Notes: generated by a model from the letters alone, not told the origin. Numbered from the stretch's first letter, positions 1 to 8,251 are shown. The stretch is DNA of 64,000 nt from DASQPR01 sp963797605 (GCA_963797605.1 CAWCPX010000002.1:124001-188000); one strand, 5' to 3'. Made by a program: numbers and translations.

Positions 1-1
1 C

Positions 2-739
2 ACGCTCAACATCCTGCAAAACGTGCGAGACCACTGCATCGACGCGCCAGTGATCCACTGTTCCACGAACAAGGTCTACGGCGACCGGCCCAACTCGCTC
101 CCGCTGATCGAGCAGGAGACCCGCTGGGAGATCGACCCGAGCCACACCTACGCCGACGGCATCCGCGAGGACATGTCGATCGACGCCACGCTGCACTCCG
201 TGTTCGGCGCGTCGAAGGTGGCGGCCGACGTGATGGTGCAGGAATACGGCCGTTACTTCGACATGAAGACGGCGTGTTTCCGCGGTGGCACGCTGACCGG
301 CCCGGCGCACTCGGCCACTGAGCTGCACGGCTTCCTCGGCTACGTGATGCGCTGCGCGATGGAACGCCGCACCTATAACTTGTTCGGATATAAGGGCAAG
401 CAGGTTCGCGACGCGATCCACAGCCACGACGTGGTCAACGCGTTCGAGGCGTTCTTCCGCGACCCGCGCTCCGCGGCCGTCTACAACCTCGGTGGCGGTC
501 GCCACTCCAACTGCTCCAACCTCGAGGCGTTCGCGCTGGCCGAGCAGATCTCCGGCAACGAGATGATTTACGAGTACAAGGAAGCCAACCGCGTCGGCGA
601 TCACCAGTGGTGGATCGGTTCCAACGCCACCTTCCAGGCCGATTACCCGCAGTGGGAGCAGGTCTACGACGTCCCGATGATCCTCACCGAGATCTACGAG
701 GCCAACGTCAACAAGTGGGTCGCTAAGGCGTCCGCGTGA
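2..739 (+). CDS. NAD-dependent sugar epimerase/dehydratase, 5' truncated by window edge
   Basis: This is the C-terminal part of an extended short-chain dehydrogenase of the nucleotide-sugar epimerase family; frame 2 is open from the first base, so the Rossmann N-terminus lies outside the window. A CSTNKVYGD segment precedes the conserved Tyr and a GASKVAADVM segment supplies the SxxK-type lysine region. The overall pattern (PLIEQETRWE, SIDATLHSVFGASK) resembles CDP-paratose 2-epimerases and related NAD-dependent epimerases acting on nucleotide sugars in the cytoplasm. The stop overlaps the GTG start of the following WecB/TagA gene by three bases (GTGA), so the two are translationally coupled and probably serve one cell-surface glycan pathway. 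The exact substrate cannot be read from the sequence. Confidence 0.85.
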   Translation, partial: TLNILQNVRDHCIDAPVIHCSTNKVYGDRPNSLPLIEQETRWEIDPSHTYADGIREDMSIDATLHSVFGASKVAADVMVQEYGRYFDMKTACFRGGTLTGPAHSATELHGFLGYVMRCAMERRTYNLFGYKGKQVRDAIHSHDVVNAFEAFFRDPRSAAVYNLGGGRHSNCSNLEAFALAEQISGNEMIYEYKEANRVGDHQWWIGSNATFQADYPQWEQVYDVPMILTEIYEANVNKWVAKASA

Positions 740-1542
740 TCGACGAGGGAAAGCACAACGTCCTCGGCGTGATGGTCTCGGCCGTTGACTACGACTACGC
801 CGCCGACCGGGTGATCACCGCGGCACGTGAACGCAGGCCGCTCGCCCTGACCGCGCTCGCGGTGCACGGCGTCATGACCGGCGTCGCCGATCGGGAGCAC
901 AATGCCCGGCTGAACTCGTTCGACCTCGTCACGCCCGACGGTCAGCCGGTGCGCTGGGCACTCGGCGCGCTGCACGGGGTCAAGCTCGCCGACCGGGTCT
1001 ACGGGCCGACGCTGACGCTGCGGGTCCTGGAGCGGGCCGCCGGCGAAAACCTGCCGGTCTACCTGTACGGGTCGACCGACGAGACGCTGGCCAAGCTGGT
1101 GACCGAGTTGCACCGGATGTTTCCGAAGCTGGAGATCGCCGGGATGGAGGCGTCGAAATTCCGCGCCGCCACCACGGGCGAGGACAAAGAGATCGCGGAT
1201 CGCATCGTGACCTCGGGCGCGCGGGTCGTGCTCGTCGGTCTCGGCTGTCCGCGCCAGGAAGTCTTCACGCACGCGATGCGTCCGCTGCTCGACATGCCGT
1301 TGCTCGCCGTCGGTGCCGCCTTCGACTACCACGCCGGCCTCCTGCGCAAGCCACCCGCGTGGATGCAGAAATACTCGCTTGAGTGGTTGTGGCGGCTCGG
1401 TCTGGAACCCGCCCGGCTCTGGCGGCGTTACCTGATCCTCAATCCGGCCTACCTGATGCGGCTCGCCGCGCAGAAGACCGGTCTCTGGAAGGCCACGCCG
1501 CCGGCGCCGACCAGCGAGCAGGCCAAGACCTTCGCGGTCTAG
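736..1542 (+). CDS. WecB/TagA/CpsF family glycosyltransferase
   Basis: A complete 268-residue protein of the WecB/TagA/CpsF (GT26) family, which transfers N-acetylmannosamine-type or related sugars onto lipid-linked acceptors at the cytoplasmic membrane face during wall-polymer or exopolysaccharide synthesis. Family blocks are visible: DLVTPDGQPVRW near residue 55, VYLYGSTDE near 110, VLVGLGCPRQE near 160 and GAAFDYHAG near 190, followed by LEWLWRLGLEPARLWRRY at the membrane-associating C-terminus. The GTG start overlaps the stop of the upstream epimerase, indicating an operon. The IS110 left end lies about 85 bases downstream, so this marks the right edge of the polysaccharide cluster as it now stands. 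Confidence 0.9.
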   Translation: MIDEGKHNVLGVMVSAVDYDYAADRVITAARERRPLALTALAVHGVMTGVADREHNARLNSFDLVTPDGQPVRWALGALHGVKLADRVYGPTLTLRVLERAAGENLPVYLYGSTDETLAKLVTELHRMFPKLEIAGMEASKFRAATTGEDKEIADRIVTSGARVVLVGLGCPRQEVFTHAMRPLLDMPLLAVGAAFDYHAGLLRKPPAWMQKYSLEWLWRLGLEPARLWRRYLILNPAYLMRLAAQKTGLWKATPPAPTSEQAKTFAV

Positions 1543-1640
1543 GCCCTGTGTCGCCACAGCGCTCTACTAGCTAGAGCGGTCAGTTAGTTAGTAGTTCGCC
1601 CGCCGGTGGCGGCGGGACCCTGAGCGGGTCAAAATTGGAC

Positions 1641-1835
1641 TCGGGTCGTCCGGTTGTCGTCGTCGTGTCTTGGCGCTGTTAGCCCGTCAGTTAGTAGTAC
1701 GCCGGGGATCGTGTCGACAGGCACCCGGAACTGTTTCTTTGAAGGACGTGTATCAGACTCTTCTGCCTGTGAGATCTCCCCGGACGGCCCGCCTGTGGCA
1801 ACACCCCCGAGGTCATGGGAGGAGGCGCAGCGGCG
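1641..1835 (+). ncRNA. Candidate IS110 bridge RNA region, copy 1 left end
   Basis: The left non-coding end before the transposase start folds into nested stems: GCCGGGGATC (1701-1710) can pair with GATCTCCCCGG (1773-1783, one bulge), and inside it ACAGGCA (1717-1723) pairs exactly with TGCCTGT (1764-1770), leaving a loop of about 40 bases. The loop contains TATCAGAC (1751-1758), matching the base run next to the element right ends (TATCAG at 3120, ATCAGAC near 4704). It is known that IS110-group elements transcribe a structured bridge RNA from this end. That this is one is inference from position, fold and the shared motif. Confidence 0.4.
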
Positions 1836-3086
1836 ATGGACACGATCCACGAACGGTGCGCAGGGATCGACATCAGCAAGACCGATGTGAAAGTCAGTAT
1901 CCGTGTCCCCAACGGCGTGCGGCGACGCAAGGAAACCCGCACGTTCACGACGATGACAAATGATCTGCTCGCGATGCGGGACTGGCTGCTGGCCGAGCGG
2001 ATCACCCTGGTCGGCATGGAAGCCACCGGCGCCTATTGGAAAGCCACGTTCTACCTCCTGGAGCAGGAGATGGAGTGTTGGCTGCTCAACGCCCGGCACA
2101 TGAAAGCCGTACCGGGCCGCAAAACCGATGTCAAAGACGCCGAGTGGATCGCGGAACTGCTCGAACACGGCCTCGTGCGTCCGGGTTTCGTGCCGCCCCA
2201 GCCGATCCGGGAACTGCGGGACCTGACCCGGTACCGCACCGAGATCATCCGGGAACGCACCCGGGAAATTCAACGCCTGGAAAAGCTCCTCGAAGACACC
2301 GGCATCAAACTCTCGGCGGTCGTCTCCGACCTAACCGGTAAATCCGCGCGGGCCATGCTCAACGCGCTGATCGCCGGGCAACGCGATCCGACGATCCTGT
2401 CAGACTTAGCGTTGACGAGCATGCGCCGCAAACGACCCATCCTGATCGAGGCGCTGACCGGTCGGTTCACCGACCACCACGCATTCCTCACCCAAGCCAT
2501 GCTCGACCGCATCGACGCCTGCACCGCCATGGAACTACGGATCACCTCCCAGATCGACGTGCAGGTCGCCCCGTTTCGCCGCCAGCTCGAGCTGATCGAA
2601 ACGGTCCCGGCGGTCGGACGGCGCGCGGCCGAGATCATCTTGGCGGAGATCGGCGCCGACCCGTCCCGGTTCCCGACAGGCGGCCACCTGGCCTCCTGGG
2701 CCGGAATGTGCCCCGGCAACAACCAATCCGGCACCCGCACCAAAGCCACCCCGACCCGCCACGGCGACCCCTGGCTCAAAGGCATCCTCGGCCAGGTCGC
2801 CATCAACGCCAGCCGCTCGAAAGGCACCTACCTCGCCGCCCGCTACCGACGCATCGCCTCCCGCCGCGGTCCCAAACGCGCGATGGTCGCCGTCGGCCAC
2901 ACCATCCTGCTATCGATCTGGACCATGCTCACCCACGACATCGCCTACCACGACCTCGGCGGCAACTACTTCACCGAACGCCTCAACCCCCAAGGCAAAG
3001 CCCGCCAAACCCGCCGACTCATCGACCACCTCGGACAACTCGGCTACCGCGTCACCCTCGAACCCATCGAAACGGCCGCCGGCTAA
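1836..3086 (+). CDS. IS110-family transposase (copy 1), intact
   Basis: A full-length DEDD recombinase of about 416 residues. The N-terminal RuvC-like domain shows the acidic residues in GIDISKTDVKVS, GMEATGAYW and GRKTDVKDAEW. The C-terminal Transposase_20 domain shows TVPAVGRRAAEIILAEIG (helix-hairpin-helix-like) and ASWAGMCPGNNQSGTRTK, which carries the catalytic serine region. An upstream in-frame ATG at 1815 exists, but the ATG at 1836 matches the family start (MDTIHERCAGIDISK), aligns with MEIVHARCAALDVSK of copy 2, and follows GGAGGAGGCGC. The reading frame is uninterrupted, so this copy may be active. It is related to the neighbouring copy but clearly diverged. Confidence 0.92.
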   Translation: MDTIHERCAGIDISKTDVKVSIRVPNGVRRRKETRTFTTMTNDLLAMRDWLLAERITLVGMEATGAYWKATFYLLEQEMECWLLNARHMKAVPGRKTDVKDAEWIAELLEHGLVRPGFVPPQPIRELRDLTRYRTEIIRERTREIQRLEKLLEDTGIKLSAVVSDLTGKSARAMLNALIAGQRDPTILSDLALTSMRRKRPILIEALTGRFTDHHAFLTQAMLDRIDACTAMELRITSQIDVQVAPFRRQLELIETVPAVGRRAAEIILAEIGADPSRFPTGGHLASWAGMCPGNNQSGTRTKATPTRHGDPWLKGILGQVAINASRSKGTYLAARYRRIASRRGPKRAMVAVGHTILLSIWTMLTHDIAYHDLGGNYFTERLNPQGKARQTRRLIDHLGQLGYRVTLEPIETAAG

Positions 3087-3233
3087 GCCTCAACCACGAT
3101 CAAGACCGTCCAATTTTGGTATCAGCAACCCAGCGCGCTTCGCTGCGCCCCGTGGAGTAGGGAAGATGTGGCCGGTCGCGCCTTGTCGGTGACCCGGGTC
3201 GACATCGTATCGATGGTTGGTGATACTTCGATG

Positions 3234-3379
3234 GTCGTCTCGGTAAAGCCGAATCGTCTGTAGTGCCGTTGAGCTTGTGTGTTCAGCATGGTGTGGAGGG
3301 CCCGCCACGGGAATCGTGGACTGTTGCCGATGAGCACGAACGTCAGAATCCTGACCTATCCTGCCCTCTCCGAGACGAC
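3234..3379 (+). ncRNA. Candidate IS110 bridge RNA, copy 2 left end
   Basis: The left non-coding end is bracketed by a perfect ten-base inverted repeat, GTCGTCTCGG at 3234-3243 and CCGAGACGAC at 3370-3379. Inside are further perfect short hairpins: CCACGGGAATCGTGG near 3305 and GTCAGAATCCTGAC near 3342. A closing stem around a multi-hairpin interior of about 126 bases, ending shortly before the transposase start, is the arrangement expected for an IS110 bridge RNA. This is inferred from fold and position only. Confidence 0.4.
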
Positions 3380-3425
3380 GTAGCACCTGATGGTGTTCAC
3401 CACCGGCCCGGAGAGGATGCGCAAC

Positions 3426-4709
3426 ATGGAGATCGTGCACGCGCGGTGCGCGGCACTGGACGTGAGTAAAAAAGACGCGAAAGTCTGCGTACGGGTGCCC
3501 GGTAAACGGGCCGGGTCATCGACCAGCACGGTCACCACCTGGGGTTCGACCACGAATCAGATCCTTGCCCTGCGCGAGCATCTGATCGCCGAGAAGGTGA
3601 CCCTGGTGGTGATGGAAGCAACGGGGGTGTACTGGAAGCCGTTCTACTTCGTCCTCGAAGACGGCTTGGACGTGATGCTCGTCAACGCCCGCCACGCCAA
3701 GAACATGCCCGGCCGCAAAACCGATGTCTCCGACGCGCAGTGGCTCGCCGACCTCGGGGCGCACGGCCTGGTCCGGGCCTCGTTCGTGCCGCCGCAGCCG
3801 ATCCGGGAACTCCGCGATCTGACCCGGGCCCGCACGGTATTCACCGCCGAACGCAGCCGCGAGGCCCAACGCGTGGAGAAACTCCTGGAAGACACCGGAA
3901 TCAAACTGTCGTCGGTGGCCACCGACATCATGGGCGTCTCCGGCCGGTCCATGCTCGCCGCGTTGATCAACGGTGAACGTGACCCGACGGTCCTGGCCAA
4001 CATGGCCAAAGCCCGAATGCGTTCCAAGCTGCCACAACTGACCGAGGCGCTGACCGGCCGGTTCCGGGAACACCACGCCCTGCTCATCCGTCTGCACCTC
4101 GCGCAGATCGACCACCTCAGCACCACTATCGCGGAACTGCACCTCCCGCATCGAGGTGGTGATCGAACCCTTTCGTCACGCACTGAACCTCCTGGTCACC
4201 ATCCCCGGCGTCAGCCGCCTGATCGCCGAGGTGATCATCGCCGAGACCGGAGCCGACATGGGCGTCTTCCCCACCGCCGGGCACCTCGCGTCCTGGGCCG
4301 GCACCACCCCCGGCCACCACGAATCCGCCGGCCGCAGCAAATCAGCCGCCACCCGCCCCGGCAACTCCTACCTCAAAGGCAGCCTCGGCATCGCCGCCCT
4401 GGCCGCATCCCGCAGCAACGGCAGCTACCTCCAGGCCCTGTTCAAACGCATCGCCGCCCGCCGCGGCCTCATGAAAGCCATCGTCGCCGTCGAACACTCC
4501 ATGCTCGTGGCCATCTGGCACATGCTCACCACCGGCAACCCCTACCAAGACCTCGGCGGCGGCTACTTCACCCGCCTCGACCCCGAACGCGCCCTACGCC
4601 GCGCACTGAACAAAATCCAGGAACTCGGCTACACCGCCACCCTCAACCCGATCAACCGGCCGTCGGCCAAGCCTACACCACGATCAAGACCGTCCAATTT
4701 TGGCATCAG
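3426..4709 (+). pseudogene. IS110-family transposase (copy 2), frameshifted, stop lost
   Basis: The N-terminal part (MEIVHARCAALDVSKKDAK, then VMEATGVYW and GRKTDVSDAQW) gives the DEDD domain. Near 4140-4156 the frame shifts by one and the C-terminal domain continues as RIEVVIEPFRHALNLLVTIPG, then ASWAGTTPGHHESAGRSK. At the 3' end copy 1 has TAA where this copy has CAA, and no in-frame stop occurs before the element end, so the product would run into the antisense of add. The start at 3426 follows GGAGAGGATGCGCAAC. Either the element is inactive or, as elsewhere in this window, the frameshift is a sequence error; the lost stop argues for real decay. Confidence 0.8.
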
Positions 4710-5671
4710 ACAAGTGCGGCGAGCCGGTCTCGCGTGGCGTCATCGCAGAGCGCGCCCGCGAGCCCGGCCACGTAGGCGTCGGCTGACGTGACGCCGAGTT
4801 CGGCCGCGAGTTCGTAGTCTTTACCGAGGTCGGTGCCGAACATCGCCGGGTCGTCGGTGTTGATGGAGCACAGCGCGCCGGCCGCTCGCAACGCCGGCAG
4901 CGGGTGGTCTTCGATGCGCGCCACCACGCCGGTGCGCAGGTTGGACGTCGGCGCGACGTCGAGCACGATGCCCCGATCGACGATCTCGCCGAGCAACGCC
5001 GGGTCGTCGATCGCCCGGATGCCGTGGCGAAGCCGGTGCGCGCCCATGTCGAGCGCTTCCCGGATCGACTCCGGCCCCGCGGCCTCGCCGGCGTGCGGCA
5101 CGAAGCCGAGGCCGCCGTCGAGCGCGATCTGGACCGCTTTCGCGTACGGCGCGAGCGGAAAGCCCGGCTCGTAACCGCCGATGCCGAGGCCGACCACGCC
5201 CCGGTCGCGATAACGCACCGACACCCGCGCGCACTCCTCGGCCAACTCGACCGGGCAGCCGTTGCGGTAGATGTCGGGCGTGAACCGCACCGTGACGCCG
5301 TAGACCTCGGCCGCCTCGACGGCGCCCTCCGCGTAACCGGTGTATATCTCGTCCCAGTCGAGTCCGTGGCTGATCCGCTCCGGCGGCGAGAAGATCCCCT
5401 CCAGGTAGACAGCGCCGAACGATGCCGCCTCGGCCGCGTAGTCGACGGTGATCTGGCGGAAGTCATCAGCCGTCCGCAAGCAGTTCGTCGTCAGAATCCA
5501 GACCTCGATGAAGTGCTTGAAGTCGGTGAACTCGTAGAGCGCGGCGAGGCCTTCGACGGTGTCGACCGGCAACGGCATGTCGTTGCGCCGGGCGATCTCG
5601 AGCAGCGTTGCCGGCCGGATCGCGCCTTCGAGGTGGACATGCAGCTCAATCTTCGGGTCGGATACGCGCAC
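4706..5671 (-). CDS. add: Adenosine deaminase, 3' end formed by IS110
   Basis: A metal-dependent amidohydrolase of 321 residues that deaminates adenosine or deoxyadenosine to inosine in purine salvage. Zinc ligands and catalytic residues are visible: HVHLEG at residues 11-16, HAGE near 195, HGIRAIDDP near 218 and SINTDDPAMFGT near 270. The protein ends LAALV and its TGA lies within the right-end boundary of IS110 copy 2. The last few residues may therefore differ from the ancestral end, although the catalytic domain is complete. The start lies 9 bases after the stop of the upstream unknown gene, so the two probably form an operon. Adenine or 6-aminodeoxyfutalosine deaminase activity cannot be excluded. 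Confidence 0.9.
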   Translation of the reverse strand: MRVSDPKIELHVHLEGAIRPATLLEIARRNDMPLPVDTVEGLAALYEFTDFKHFIEVWILTTNCLRTADDFRQITVDYAAEAASFGAVYLEGIFSPPERISHGLDWDEIYTGYAEGAVEAAEVYGVTVRFTPDIYRNGCPVELAEECARVSVRYRDRGVVGLGIGGYEPGFPLAPYAKAVQIALDGGLGFVPHAGEAAGPESIREALDMGAHRLRHGIRAIDDPALLGEIVDRGIVLDVAPTSNLRTGVVARIEDHPLPALRAAGALCSINTDDPAMFGTDLGKDYELAAELGVTSADAYVAGLAGALCDDATRDRLAALV

Positions 5672-5680
5672 CCGAGCAGC

Positions 5681-6121
5681 TTACCGACGCGGCGGCTGGC
5701 CGGCTGACTGCACGTAGAGCAGTTCGAGGATCGACCGCGCGGCCTCGAACCAGCGGTCGAGCCAACCGGGTGCGGGCGCCGTCCCCTTCGGTGGAAGCTC
5801 CAGCAGCAGACCGCGCAGCAGCGGGTGGTCGGCCAGCGTGCCGGTGGGCGAGTCGTCCATCCACCCGACCGGCGGGAACACCGGCTCGGCCAGCGAGTCG
5901 AGGTCGTTCAACGACATCGAGGGAGCGCTCACGGGCGGCGGCTCCAGCATCGTCGGCATGGTGGCCATGTCATCGAGGCTCGGAGTGGAACTGCGGCCAT
6001 CGGAACTCTGCTCCGGGAGGCCGAGACCGTCGCGACGGCCCACGCCCCGGTAGCCCATCTGGCCAGCGAAACGGTCATCGGTTCCGGAGCCGTTACCCAG
6101 CATGTCCGGGCTGTTTTTCAT
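5681..6121 (-). CDS. Hypothetical protein upstream of add
   Basis: A 146-residue protein I do not recognise. The first 60 residues are Gly/Asp/Ser-rich and look disordered; the middle is Pro-rich (MLEPPPVSAPSMS, then VFPPVGWMDD); the C-terminal 40 residues are more ordered (WLDRWFEAARSILELLYVQ, an amphipathic helix). No signal peptide or membrane segment is seen. A GAGGT motif lies about 11 bases before the ATG. Its stop is 9 bases before the add start, suggesting co-transcription, but nothing in the protein links it to purines. Confidence 0.6.
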   Translation of the reverse strand: MKNSPDMLGNGSGTDDRFAGQMGYRGVGRRDGLGLPEQSSDGRSSTPSLDDMATMPTMLEPPPVSAPSMSLNDLDSLAEPVFPPVGWMDDSPTGTLADHPLLRGLLLELPPKGTAPAPGWLDRWFEAARSILELLYVQSAGQPPRR

Positions 6122-6274
6122 CGCGCTCGCCTACCTCGATCTGGAACGTCCCCGCCGACCGGCGGGTTGGCCCGGGAGTTGCGGTGCCGTCTGATACAAC
6201 GAGGCTTGCCGAGGCTGGCGACGCCCAGCGGCCAGATCTCTGCACCGCACGTTTACCTCCCACAAAGGACAATC

Positions 6275-7114
6275 GTGGTAGAAGCCCACGCGCCGATGGA
6301 ACATTTGCCGCAAACCGCGTCACCAGCCGACGATGGGCCCATGGTGGAGACCGCCGTGTGCCAACATTGCGGACGTCACCCGTTCGCGGGACCACCGGCA
6401 CGGTCGAACGTCGTCGCGCCACGTCCGCCGATGACTCTTCAAACAAACGCGCACATGGGTACGCTGTCCGCCGCCCCGGTCCGGGCCAGCGACGACGTCG
6501 ACGATGACGAACGGTGGCTGTGGCAACTCGTCGAGGAGGCCACGCGTACGCGCGCCGGCGCACCGACCGCACCGACAGCCGAGGAGATCGCGGCCGCCCG
6601 GCGAGCCGTCTCCGCCGCGAATGCCGCGTGCCACCGGGTCCAAGCCCAGGTCACGGCGATCGAACAGGCACTCGGGCAACCGTCGTCCTGGCTTCGGCCG
6701 ACGCATCGCGCCGCGCTCACGGGTGCGCTCCGACGTGGCCGGGCCGCCCTGATCGCCGCGACGACAACGCGTGAGCAGGCGGAACGGGCGTTCACGCAGA
6801 TGGACCGGCTGGGCGCGCAACGGCGTACGTATTTCGCGATCCACCGGCGTCAACTCGCATCGGCGTCAGTTGCCCGCCGCGAGTTGAACCGGCGCGTGGA
6901 CGACCTGATCAACGCGTACGCGCGGGATTCCGACCCGCCGGCGTGGTTCCGTTTCGGGCTCGGCTATCCGCCACGATCCGAGAATTACACGCAGTGGCTG
7001 GCGACGGCACGTGCGGCGATCGCGTACCGCCGCCGGCATGGCATCGATCACCCGTTGGAGCCGACGGGTGGCGCTCCGGTCGATCTGACCCTCGATGAAA
7101 CGGTACGCACATGA
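6275..7114 (+). CDS. Hypothetical helical protein with N-terminal CxxC motif
   Basis: A 279-residue protein with no family I can name. The GTG at 6275 is chosen because AAAGGAC lies five bases upstream; the frame is open further upstream but has no better start. Residues 25-35 contain CQHCGRHPF, a possible small metal site. After an acidic stretch (DDVDDDERW) comes a long Ala/Arg-rich helical region with heptad-like spacing (AAARRAVSAANAACHRV, then GALRRGRAALIAATTTREQ), consistent with a coiled coil, then a Trp/Tyr-rich segment (PPAWFRFGLGYPPRSENY). It is divergent from the 5681-6121 gene with 150 bases between and ends at a convergent terminator. Confidence 0.6.
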   Translation: MVEAHAPMEHLPQTASPADDGPMVETAVCQHCGRHPFAGPPARSNVVAPRPPMTLQTNAHMGTLSAAPVRASDDVDDDERWLWQLVEEATRTRAGAPTAPTAEEIAAARRAVSAANAACHRVQAQVTAIEQALGQPSSWLRPTHRAALTGALRRGRAALIAATTTREQAERAFTQMDRLGAQRRTYFAIHRRQLASASVARRELNRRVDDLINAYARDSDPPAWFRFGLGYPPRSENYTQWLATARAAIAYRRRHGIDHPLEPTGGAPVDLTLDETVRT

Positions 7115-7115
7115 A

Positions 7116-7142
7116 GAACGCCCGCGCTGTTCACGGGCGTTC
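7116..7142. terminator. Convergent intrinsic terminator
   Basis: GAACGCCCG (7116-7124) and CGGGCGTTC (7134-7142) form a perfect nine-base stem with a nine-base loop, just after the stop of the gene ending at 7114 and before the end of the convergent DUF397 gene. There is no strong T-run, as is common in high-GC actinobacteria. Confidence 0.65.
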
Positions 7143-7169
7143 CGGCAAGACGTACCAGTGGAGCGGTCT

Positions 7170-7394
7170 TTAGTTGTCGAACTCTCCGTCTTTGACGCCG
7201 CCGATGAAGGCGCTCCACTCGTCGTGGGTGTAGACGAGCGCGGGCCCGGTCGGGTTCTTGGAGTCGCGCACCGCGATCGCGCCGTCGACGAAGGCGACCT
7301 CCACACAGTTGTCGCAGTTACCGCTGCTACGAACGCTTTTACGCCAAACGGCGCGGCTCAGATCGACCCGCATGCCCTTGGATTCGACGATCAC
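7170..7394 (-). CDS. DUF397 domain protein
   Basis: A 74-residue protein with the DUF397 pattern: WRKSVRSSGNCDNCVEVAF, AIAVRDSKNPTGPALVY and the final WSAFIGGVKDGEFD. In actinomycetes these small proteins are almost always encoded next to an XRE-DUF5753 regulator, as in the WhiJ/AbaA-like loci that influence development and secondary metabolism; some are described as toxin-antitoxin-like pairs. Its ATG overlaps the stop of the XRE gene by four bases (ATGA), so the two are translated together. The molecular activity is not established. Confidence 0.92.
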   Translation of the reverse strand: MIVESKGMRVDLSRAVWRKSVRSSGNCDNCVEVAFVDGAIAVRDSKNPTGPALVYTHDEWSAFIGGVKDGEFDN

Positions 7395-8251
7395 AGTGAC
7401 TCCTTAATCCGATTAATCCGGTCGGCGATGATGTCTGCCGAGGGTCCCTGGGGTAGGGCCGCGGCTTGCAAACGCTCGAAGATTCCTCGATAACGCTCCA
7501 GGTCGACGTCTTTCTCCAAGAACAGGCCACCAACGGCGTTCTCGGCGAAGACGACGTCCGGATCCTTGGCTGACTCATATTGCAGGATGGAGAACGTCCC
7601 ATCCATGCCCGCGTGGGCACCGACTGAGAACGGTAGAACCTGGATGGTGATGTTCGGCCGTGTCGCGAGCTCGAGGAGTTGCGTCAGTTGTTCGTGCATG
7701 ACGGTAGGACTGCCGACCTCGCGCTGCAACGCGGCCTCGTCGAGCACCACGCTGAAGTCGAGCGGGTCCTCTTGACTGAGCAACGATTGACGAATGTTCC
7801 GGACTTCGATCCGTTTCGTTAGTAACTCATTTGTTATCTCCGGCCGCGCGGCCTTGATAACGGCGCGGGCGTAATCGGGAATTTGCAGCAAACCAGGCAC
7901 CAACTGCGCCTCGTACGTGCTGATCCGCACCGCCGCCGCTTCCAGACCGACGTAGTAGCCGGTCAGAACCGTGCCGTAGGCCTGCCACCAGCCCTTCTTC
8001 CGGGCGTCCCGGGCAAGCTGCACCCACTGCTCAGCGGCTTCGCTGTCAACCTGGTAAATCTCCAGCATGTCGCGTACGTCGCGGGGGGACGCCCCGATAA
8101 TGCCGGTCTCGATTCGGGAGATCTTCGAAGACGAACATTCCATGCGATCGGCGACCGTGTCGATAGTGACGCCGGCCTGCTCCCGAAGCCGTCGAAGTTC
8201 GGCTCCGAGCCGACGACGGCCGACTGTCGGGCTGCTACGCCGGACTGTCAT
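7391..8251 (-). CDS. XRE-family regulator with DUF5753 domain (WhiJ-like)
   Basis: A 286-residue DNA-binding regulator. Residues 15-70 form a helix-turn-helix (LGAELRRLREQAGVTIDTV, then CSSSKISRIETG). The rest is DUF5753 (YVGLEAAAVRISTYEAQLVPG, then NITIQVLPFSVGAHAGMDG), the usual partner of DUF397. An earlier ATG at 8269 exists, but the ATG at 8251 has GGAGG five bases upstream and gives the family-typical MTVRRSSPTVGRRRL. The gene sits in front of DUF397 with a four-base overlap. Autoregulation from the 400-base upstream gap is likely, with ATGCAACTTGCAT at 8454 as a candidate site. Confidence 0.92.
   Translation of the reverse strand: MTVRRSSPTVGRRRLGAELRRLREQAGVTIDTVADRMECSSSKISRIETGIIGASPRDVRDMLEIYQVDSEAAEQWVQLARDARKKGWWQAYGTVLTGYYVGLEAAAVRISTYEAQLVPGLLQIPDYARAVIKAARPEITNELLTKRIEVRNIRQSLLSQEDPLDFSVVLDEAALQREVGSPTVMHEQLTQLLELATRPNITIQVLPFSVGAHAGMDGTFSILQYESAKDPDVVFAENAVGGLFLEKDVDLERYRGIFERLQAAALPQGPSADIIADRINRIKESL

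Larger units (their letters stand above)
1627..3125 (+). mobile_element. IS110-family insertion sequence, copy 1
   Basis: The element carries one DEDD transposase gene with a long left non-coding end (about 200 bases) and a short right end (about 40 bases), the layout of the IS110 group rather than IS1111. The right end after the transposase stop is almost the same as that of copy 2 (about 26 bases identical, ending CCAATTTTGG), followed by (T/C)ATCAG. The left end at 1630-1640 reads CAAAATTGGAC, the exact inverse of GTCCAATTTTG at 3108-3118. Boundaries are estimates because IS110 elements do not make target duplications. Confidence 0.75.
3126..4709 (+). mobile_element. IS110-family insertion sequence, copy 2 (damaged)
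   Basis: A second, related but different IS110 element directly follows copy 1. Its left non-coding end is about 300 bases and its right end shares about 26 bases with that of copy 1, ending at 4709 inside or next to the stop codon of add. The transposase is frameshifted and has no stop before the element end. No copy of the CAAAATTGGAC left motif of copy 1 is visible, so the left boundary is uncertain. Confidence 0.65.
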
